A stretch of DNA of 23,241 nucleotides from Amoebophrya sp. A120 (taxonomy: Eukaryota; Sar; Dinophyceae; Syndiniales; Amoebophryaceae). Position 1 is the stretch's first letter, and each line of letters starts with the position of its first letter. Below, one piece after another: positions 17,724 through 23,241 of this stretch. Location: assembly GCA_905178155.1 (NCBI GenBank), contig CAJINV010000041.1, positions 1 to 23,241 on the forward strand, read 5' to 3'. The notes beneath the pieces were generated by a model. It made no database searches. It saw only the letters and a program-made list of their open reading frames with translations, and had not been told where the DNA came from. The position numbers and the translations under genes are program-made.

Positions 17724-20700
17724 ATGAGTATGATGCTCTGCGTCTGCCCAGACACGACTAGAAATACAAATGAAAAACATGCCTGCGAAATTGAAAGAGC
17801 CAGGGTTATTCTGAGTAAAAACATTCCCACCCCAGAGTTGTCATGCAAATCTGCATGCCAGAAAAGTTTCTCATGCGAAGCCCCATGAGAGGCTTTTTCT
17901 CGTCGTGTTTTGGGATTTGTGATGCTAGAAATAGCATGACAAGCTAGACTTGTGATGCTGCTGAACTAGCTAAACAGCATCACGCTACGAGGACAGAGTT
18001 GTCATGCGAAACAACCAAAGTTGGCCGATTTGTCTAGCAAATTGCTCACCATGTTGACTCTGGTATGGGGACGTTTTTACTCAGGATAAGGGTGGAAAAT
18101 TGTTCCTTTCATACGAAGATGAGCCGGGCGGCTATCACAAAACAAAATTTGCTCTTGAGTACCCTACACCACAGCGAAAGCTACGAAAATGAACTAATTT
18201 ATTTCGAGGTAGGCCAGTTCACAAAATCGCTCTCGCAGTACAGGACAAAAGACGAAAGTCAGACACTCTCTCCTAGGTGGTTACTGTGAAGGTTCAAGAA
18301 AAATTACGATTCGGAGATGCTAGTATATTCTTGAATGAAAGAGTCACTATTTGTATTTTTCATCCGAGAACCGACTTTGCCGCCAGTACTGGAAGGGCAT
18401 TATTACTTTGCAGTACTTTTGCAGGTGAAGGACCGCATGCTTGTTGCATGGCCTGAGCGATCCAGGTTTATCTGCGGTGCAGGGTTCAAGAAACTTTTTC
18501 CAACTGATACCCCGCACCCCCGTATCGTCTGCAAAAACGTCCCCACCCCAGAGTCAAAATGGACATATTGCAACAAAACCAGTCAACAGGTTTTGTTGGC
18601 TGTCGCGCATGACAGATTCGTAATTGCATTGCAATCGGACTATGTAGCTAGTGGTGCTGCCGCATTAAAACTCGCTTTATCTCATCCTAACGCTCGGGCA
18701 TTACAAGGATCTCCGAAAAAACATTAGCTGCAAATGCTGGCGTGAGAAAATTTGTACTAGGCTTTATCGATTTGCATCTGCAAATCTGGGGTGGGGACGT
18801 GTTTGCACAGAGTAACGGAATGTCTCGTTCCTCCAGCAGGACGCCTCGGTCCTCGGTGAGTATAACCCGCTCAGGTGTTACAAATCTCAAACGCTACAAT
18901 GATAAAGAACGAGCATGACACGTCCTGAATCCGCGAATCACACGAGATGAAGAATTTAGCGAAATTTGTACTTCTGCGAAAAGCGTCAGGCCTCCTATCC
19001 TCCTGCTGATGCTCTTCATGCAAGACAAAATCCAGATTTTGCTGTAACGTTTGAGATGGTAACAGCTGACCGGGCCATACCGGCGCGTCGATCGTCCTGA
19101 ACCAGTCCGCCGTCGATCTGGACGAGCGGGTGATTCGTCAGCAGAGTATCCAAAGTGAATGTAGTGCTGGTGGTTAATTTGTATGTTTGTAATTTTCCAC
19201 TGTCGTTCATCTATGTATTGAGTACTACGAGGAAGGGCACAACAAGAGCAAGAAAGGGTTATGCTGCACTATCAGCGTCAGTTGTCGTTACGGACGATGT
19301 GACAGTTGAATAAAACACTGAAGTACACCAACACGCTTTTACTTTGGATAGGCGATTTGAGCAAAGTACTGTTTTTTCTCGGATTTGGATGGAAATTTTT
19401 TGCACTAGCAGATAGAAAATGGTTTGCATGACAGCACTTTCCTGCCACCGACATAACGTTAAAAGTGCGGTAATTTACTTTTGCGTGGGGAGAAAAACGC
19501 AGCTTGCACTCGTGCTGTCCAGTTTTGTAGCCACAATTTAGACTATTGTGTGAAGAATGGCTTGTCATGCAGCAGAAGCTATGATTGAATAACAATAAAT
19601 CTTCTGGTTTGTCGACCCATCAAACCACAATGCGCAGATGCCGGACGCCGATGCTCCGCAAGGACCGCTGGAAGGGGAAGAAGCATACCATAATGCAAAC
19701 CCCCTGCACTTGGTGCTCCAATTGAAGTTTGTCTTGCTGCGAGATTTGTGTACACAAGACGGGAGGTTATGCCACCAGAAGGCATGAGCAACGGCGTGAA
19801 AAATTGGGTAGCAGCTAGCCGCTGTCATGGTCTGCTCGTGTGACAAAGATAGCTGCCATATGCCCAGAACTGCATGACAAAGATGGCAATTGCCGACTTG
19901 CGGCCACAAATCAGCATGGAAAATTTACATTTTGAGTATCGAGATGGGACATTTTTCTGCACGATAAAGGTCCAAGCTTCGCCGACAGCTGCTCGATCAG
20001 CGATGTGGAGCCCAGTGCTTCGTCGGTCCCGCAGGTATACTTGGTAGTCTTTTAAAGAGCGCGCTGCTAGTGTGGTTTTTTTATGGATGCACCCAATCGC
20101 AAAGCGCGCTAGTCATCCTAGACAAAGTTTGCACATTCATAGCACACCACATTGCGTTTTGGATACGAAGTGACTACAAAAAAATAACTCAAGGCCGCCA
20201 CCCGAGGGGACCCGTACAAGATACGCATTGCAAATATGTTTCAGTCTGGAAAGGTTTAACCAAAATTGCGTGTTGAGCATTTCTGAAGAAAAATCTGTAT
20301 TGCATAAGAACAAGAAAACGCCACAATTTCGTTATGAAAAGTCGCAATTTGTAATGCACACTGAGCATCAGAAAGGAGGCGTTTAGGAAATCTGCTTGTG
20401 CCATGCTACACTGCATTTAAAGGCGCACTCGCACTCCATCATGACCATTCAGCATTACATGTTTCCAGCCCGAATCATATTTGCAATGCATGCAAGACAC
20501 CTACCGACGATTTCGATTGGATCAACGCACTTAACATATTCGATTGAAAAGCTGTGCTCGTGTAAGTTTGTGATGCGGAAAGTGCGTCTCAGCTAGTTGT
20601 ACACGATCTATTTTTACAGCGAACAGTCTCACTACTTCCTCCGCATTCATGAAGATGGGTTTTTAATATTATCTGACGCAAAACAACCCTGTAAGGATGG

Positions 20701-22712
20701 GATTCACCTTGCGAGAAAGTTATACTAGCACACTTTTTCTTTTGGATAACACCAGAGCATCCTGGGCCGAAACGACGAAGTACCCGTGGCTGCTCCCGTA
20801 TAAAAGTGATTACTTCACGTGCTGCAGTTTGATCATGCATGATGGCAATGCTTTATTTTTTTACCGTGCATGTGGATTTACCGCTGAAAAATGGAAATTG
20901 GTTCCCGTACTACAACTCCAGGTAGCTGGGTCTTACGCAATGGGACTGCTGACTGCTGATGGGATATCAAGCGCAGAGATGCTTAAATGGTTCATCTCGC
21001 AGAGGTGGTCAATGTATAAAAGATTTGATGTCTTGCATTTTTGCAGCGTGGCGGTCCATGACGAATTCAGTATATTTTTCCACCATTATGAGAGATCGAT
21101 GAAAGATGATGTAGCAGTGTTCTGGAACTAAATCCTGACCGTCATGGGCTACAACCAATGTCGCACGTTACTACCAACTCGAGAGGAACCAGGGAGATTT
21201 GCAATGCATAGACGCCGCTGGCGGTCAACACGGTGAACCGATACGTCGACGAAACCATGAATCTGTCTATCGCAATGAAAAAGTCCCGACCCGATAAAAG
21301 AACTCCGGAATCTCGTAGCTGTCGTGCATGGCAAGTTTTACCCGGCATGCCTGTTCCGCAGGAGTAGGGGAGAAGGCGCTTCTACTCGGCTGAGTTGAGG
21401 CATGAGATGAACTTGTGGCAAAGTAAGCCGTCTGTGACTCTTCGCTCTCCCATGCAGAACACGCTGACCGTTGGTAAACGGGATCTAAAATCGCAAACCG
21501 CATTGGAGCATCTGGTGGGGCGAGGGATTTTTCATCGCGATACTGCACCGCGACGTCGAAAACAAGTTTTTCACCCTACAGCAGGAGAAGTCCTCCTTCG
21601 TACAGCAGCTGAAGGACAAGAAAGCAGCAGTCGGCATACGCACGTGAAAAACAAGAAAGCCCAGCCCATCTTTAAAGAAGAGGGCACTTTCATTATTCTT
21701 GGTATACCAAAGATAGCCCATCTGTGCAATCAGGAATGCACATGCATAGGAACAACATATGCAGTTTCGCAAAGTGATTGCAGTTTGGAGCCGTCTTCTG
21801 TGCCCCTCCGCATGAAAAAGAAGACAGAGGACGCAGATTTCCCTTTTCGATCACGACACGAAGATCTATCAGCTCGTTGTTGTGCCAAACAACGGCGGGC
21901 TTGAGAATGATGATCTTGACCCTGGGAGGGGGGGCTTTTGTTTTTCGGCATACGCCAACGCCACCGTCGCGGTGCGAGCAAAAAGAGGAGCTGTCCAGGA
22001 GGCACTCCTGGAAAAAAAAGAAGCCCTATCCAAGGCGGAGGACATGGAAGGAAAGAAACGTGCGAAGGATGCAGAACTCGAGACGGCGAGAAAGGCGGCG
22101 GAGGACCAGGAAACCAAAGAGAAGAAAATGGCCGACACGCTAGCCGGGCGACAAAACGAAGCTGCTAGAATCCAACAAGAGATCGCGATACGCATCGAGA
22201 AAAACACTGGCATGACAGATAGGTAGAGCAGCTGATGCGCAGGGTTGTCTCGTTCGAAAGGAACATAGCAACCTACTTCGGACCTTCATATTGTGAATCC
22301 CCCAACATGCATTCGCTGTATCTGAAAGAGGCAGCTCCAGTTGCTTTAGAATTCATCGGTGACTGCCTTTTTACGTAGTAGAGTGAGCGTTTTTCCGAAG
22401 TATAGGCCGATCTCGAAAAACTGGATTTCACCTCCAAAAGAAGAGGCTATGCTGTTGAAAAGTGTAATGCCCTGCTGACTATGGAGAACAATAGGCATGC
22501 ACAGACAAAGCGAAGCTGAGGACGTACGTGTATATGGCTGCGGCTGTATCAGACAACATGCGCACCTTTGCATTTCCAAGATGCTATATGGTACAGCTTA
22601 CACATTTTGCCAGGATACGCATTCGTACAGGCAAGACCCGTCGAAGCCGAGAACCCCAGCTCGCGAACTCGCCAATACTACCACAGGGAGAATGAAACCC
22701 TCGCTCCTGTAA
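17724..22712 (+). CDS. gene C: coiled-coil protein of unknown function, about 426 aa, 18 exons
   Basis: Proposed exons: 17724-17806, 18094-18208, 18425-18522, about 18815-18860, 18990-19058, 19106-19160, 19223-19269, 19638-19685, 19972-20035, 20192-20221, 20498-20536, 20754-20797, 20922-20964, 21216-21267, 21548-21636, 21958-22188, 22410-22447 and 22623-22712 (TAA). The lengths sum to 1281 nt, divisible by three. Start MSMMLCVCPDTTRN is the most upstream ATG; the next candidate is Met4. The middle is mixed: RMLVAWPERSRFICGAG, then a Gln/Arg/Glu helix (RAQQEQERVMLH), then an acidic Ser-rich linker. Residues about 279-384 are Lys/Glu/Ala-rich with heptad character (EALLEKKEALSKAEDMEGKK), a strong coiled-coil candidate. 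The tail is basic, with SKPRTPARELANTTTG. No enzyme motif, signal peptide or membrane segment was seen. Confidence 0.75.
17807..18088 (+). mobile_element. introner in gene C, perfect AGGGT duplication (AAAACGT arm family)
   Basis: Arms TATTCTGAGTAAAAACATTC and TATCCTGAGTAAAAACGTCC, continuing to CCAGAGT. AGGGT occurs at 17802-17806 and 18089-18093. Excision in phase 2 gives CEIERARVENCSFHTKM. It contains two small hairpins of the GTGATGC/GCATCAC kind (17933-17988). Confidence 0.9.
18523..18814 (+). mobile_element. introner in gene C (AAAACGT arm family)
   Basis: Arms TATCGTCTGCAAAAACGTCC and TACTCTGTGCAAACACGTCC, then CCACCCCAGA. The downstream exon reads VSFLQQDASVLGE, which requires resuming within the first few bases after GTA rather than after five, so the acceptor is uncertain by a few bases. 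Confidence 0.75.
19059..19105 (+). other. candidate 47-nt GT-AG intron in gene C
   Basis: DFAVTFEM is followed by GTAACAG and the frame stops at TGA 19094 if read through. Removing 19059-19105 (ends ACCAG) joins phase 0 to SAVDLDERVIRQQS. The next intron, 19161-19222, is also short (62 nt, GT-AG) and gives IQSELLRGRAQQEQER. Confidence 0.55.
19686..19966 (+). mobile_element. introner in gene C
   Basis: Starts TACCATAATGCAAAC; right end reverse complement TATCGTGCAGAAAA. Excision plus AAGGT in phase 0 gives GPLEGEEAPSFADSCSI. Confidence 0.55.
20036..20186 (+). mobile_element. introner in gene C, short
   Basis: Arms TATACTTGGTAGTC and TATTTTTTTGTAGTC. Excision plus ACTCA in phase 1 gives SASSVPQEAATRGDPY. 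A GT-AG alternative, 20035-20193, drops one residue. Confidence 0.6.
20222..20492 (+). mobile_element. introner in gene C, perfect CAAGA duplication (ATGCAAAT arm family)
   Basis: Arms TACGCATTGCAAATATG and CATGCATTGCAAATATG. CAAGA occurs at 20217-20221 and 20493-20497. Excision in phase 1 gives RGDPYKTPTDDFDWINA. The upstream exon is only 30 nt. Confidence 0.9.
20537..20748 (+). mobile_element. introner in gene C
   Basis: Arms TATTCGATTGAAAAGCTGTG and TATCCAAAAGAAAAAGTGTG, then CT.GT.TAA. It hides what looks like a stop (TGA at 20545). Excision plus ACACC in phase 1 gives DWINALNKSILGRNDEV. Confidence 0.85.
20965..21210 (+). mobile_element. introner in gene C
   Basis: Arms begin TATCAAGCGCAGAGATGC and TATGCATTGCAAATCTCC and share TGGTTC.TCTCG further in. 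Its interior stays open in the exon frame to 21131 and so mimics a long ORF, but excision plus GACGC in phase 1 gives LLTADGTLAVNTVNRYV. Confidence 0.7.
21268..21542 (+). mobile_element. introner in gene C
   Basis: Arms TATCGCAATGAAAAAGTCCC and TATCGCGATGAAAAATCCC. Excision plus CTGCA in phase 2 gives DETMNLSRDVENKFFTL. Confidence 0.85.
21637..21952 (+). mobile_element. introner in gene C
   Basis: Arms TACGCACGTGAAAAACAAG and TATGCCGAAAAACAAAAG, then GCCC. Excision plus CGCCA in phase 1 gives DKKAAVGNATVAVRAKR. Confidence 0.8.
22189..22404 (+). mobile_element. introner in gene C
   Basis: Arms TACGCATCGAGAAAAACAC and TATACTTCGGAAAAACGC. Excision plus GGCCG in phase 1 gives IQQEIANLEKLDFTSKR. 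Confidence 0.75.
22448..22617 (+). mobile_element. introner in gene C, last intron
   Basis: Arms TATGCTGTTGAAAAGTGTAA and TATCCTGGCAAAATGTGTAA. Excision plus CGCAT in phase 0 gives TSKRRGSYRQDPSKPRT and the TAA of gene C. One other frame downstream is also open, so the last 29 codons are slightly less sure. Confidence 0.75.
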
Positions 22713-22819
22713 AAAATACAAAGCGAAGCATGTTGGTCATGTGATCTTGCAGTTACACGAAGCTTGGGCGCTTGTATTTACATGCATTTTCAGACTCAGA
22801 AACTTGGGGGCGTATAAGT

Positions 22820-23241
22820 ATGCATGTTCAGACTGTATGGCGTCAGAAGCTCGCCCTTTGGGCTTCTGACTTTACAGCCGATGACGTTGCAGGCATTGCG
22901 GGCTCGAGGCCATTTTCAAATCTATCAGCAAAAACGCACGCGAAAACAAAATCAAGCAGGAGGAGTATCATGTGGATAAGCACGCCCACACCAAACAATT
23001 CGCGGGCCAAGCCGAAATCGACGTCCGGGCCGACGTCGATTTCGCGAGCCGGGCCGAAGTCGGACTTTCTACCTGCCCGGCTTTGCAGCTTCAAGTCGGA
23101 CCGGCAGAGGGGGAGCGAGGCGCCGGGGCCAGGCGCTTCTGCTTGGACGAAGCAATCGGACTTTGCAGCTGCAAGTCGGACCGGGAGATGGGGAGGCGCC
23201 GGGGCCCGGCGCCTCCGCTCGGACCAGCCGGACTTTGCAGC
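22820..23241 (+). CDS. possible ORF open to the right edge, low confidence
   Basis: From ATG 22820 a frame runs about 140 codons to the window end without a stop. It is Ser/Lys/Arg/Pro-rich and passes through the GC-rich palindromes and the terminal tandem repeat, which could keep a frame open by chance. An opposite-strand frame (22843-23094) is also open. Start, splicing and reality are all unsure. Confidence 0.2.
   Translation, partial: MHVQTVWRQKLALWASDFTADDVAGIAGSRPFSNLSAKTHAKTKSSRRSIMWISTPTPNNSRAKPKSTSGPTSISRAGPKSDFLPARLCSFKSDRQRGSEAPGPGASAWTKQSDFAAASRTGRWGGAGARRLRSDQPDFA
22842..22870. repeat. 9-bp-arm hairpin downstream of gene C
   Basis: GTCAGAAGC and GCTTCTGAC flank an 11-base loop that itself has GCCC/GGGC pairing. 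No T tract follows. It lies 130 bp after the gene C stop. Confidence 0.7.
23013..23044. repeat. 32-bp palindrome with 13-bp perfect arms
   Basis: CGAAATCGACGTC and GACGTCGATTTCG flank CGGGCC. Similar CGAAGTCGGAC and GGGCCGA words continue to the right, so it seems part of a degenerate GC-rich repeat field. Confidence 0.85.
23080..23241. repeat. 72-80 bp tandem repeat running off the window
   Basis: CTTTGCAGCT recurs at 23081 and 23161 and CTTTGCAGC at 23233, with shared AAGTCGGACCGG and GAGGCGCCGGGGCC. The unit at 23192-23216 contains a 25-base palindrome GGAGGCGCCGGG-G-CCCGGCGCCTCC. The array continues beyond the window. Confidence 0.85.

Noticed and set aside
18094-18195. GKLFLSYEDE frame of exon 18094-18208
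   Set aside because: It looks protein-like but ends in TGA without a donor, and the AGGGT duplication and both neighbouring splice phases support the VENCSF frame.
18856-18862. GTGAGT as a textbook 5' splice site in gene C
   Set aside because: Using it leaves phase 1, and no acceptor tried then keeps the following exon (QNPDFAVTFEM) open; ending at 18860 before TATAACC does.
20498-20547. TGA at 20545 as the end of gene C
   Set aside because: A strong pair of introner arms (20537 and 20748) removes this stop and the frame continues as NKSILGRNDEV.
20965-21131. ORF continuing as SSAEMLKWFISQRW to a stop at 21131
   Set aside because: This lies inside an introner with matching ends; excision gives a longer, in-frame continuation into the coiled coil.
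22842-22870. Bacterial-type intrinsic terminator
   Set aside because: The hairpin lacks a T tract and the sequence is eukaryotic.

Overview
The window is eukaryotic nuclear DNA, most likely from an alveolate protist. Protein coding is broken into dozens of short exons, nearly all on the + strand, and most introns carry terminal inverted repeats. As far as I recall, this style (introner elements, many with non-canonical splice boundaries) is described for the parasitic dinoflagellate Amoebophrya. That assignment is inference; no marker gene here proves it. No rRNA, tRNA, CRISPR array or recognisable transposase or reverse transcriptase gene was found.

Layout. 1-320: GC-rich hairpins and a 47-bp palindromic minisatellite. 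356-381: a perfect 26-bp palindrome. 382-1380: nothing I can assign. 1381-1885: last two exons of a gene entering from upstream (gene Z). 1984-7574: gene A, about 19 exons and 718 codons, with a Ser/Pro-rich N-terminal half and a Lys/Glu-rich coiled-coil C-terminal half. 7575-10661: mostly non-coding, with one weak ORF at 9534-9803. 10662-17636: gene B, about 17 exons and 565 codons, Ser/Thr/Pro-rich and low complexity. 17724-22712: gene C, about 18 exons and 426 codons, ending in a coiled coil. 22713-23241: GC-rich palindromes and a 72-80 bp tandem repeat running off the end.

The main result is a consistent insertion rule behind at least 30 introns. Each element starts with TA, usually TATC, TATG or TACG, and ends with the reverse complement, usually GATA or CATA. 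The arms are about 12 to over 40 bp and match each other well but differ between elements. The element is followed by 5 bases that correspond to the 5 bases before it. Four sites have perfect 5-bp duplications (GTGGA, AAAAA, AGGGT, CAAGA). Removing the element plus one copy of these 5 bases restores an open frame at nearly every junction. Most boundaries are therefore not GT-AG. They become GT-AG only when the duplicated bases end in G and contain AG.

One such element, in gene B, has grown to about 2 kb by holding seven near-identical 259-bp units, each a long imperfect hairpin. Three very short candidate introns (22, 32 and 47 nt) also appear, and the 32-nt one looks like a tandem duplication of an AGGT site. 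No protein could be matched to a named family, so the genes' joint role is unknown. A and C, and perhaps B plus C as one gene, share a design of a disordered Ser-rich part followed by a coiled coil.
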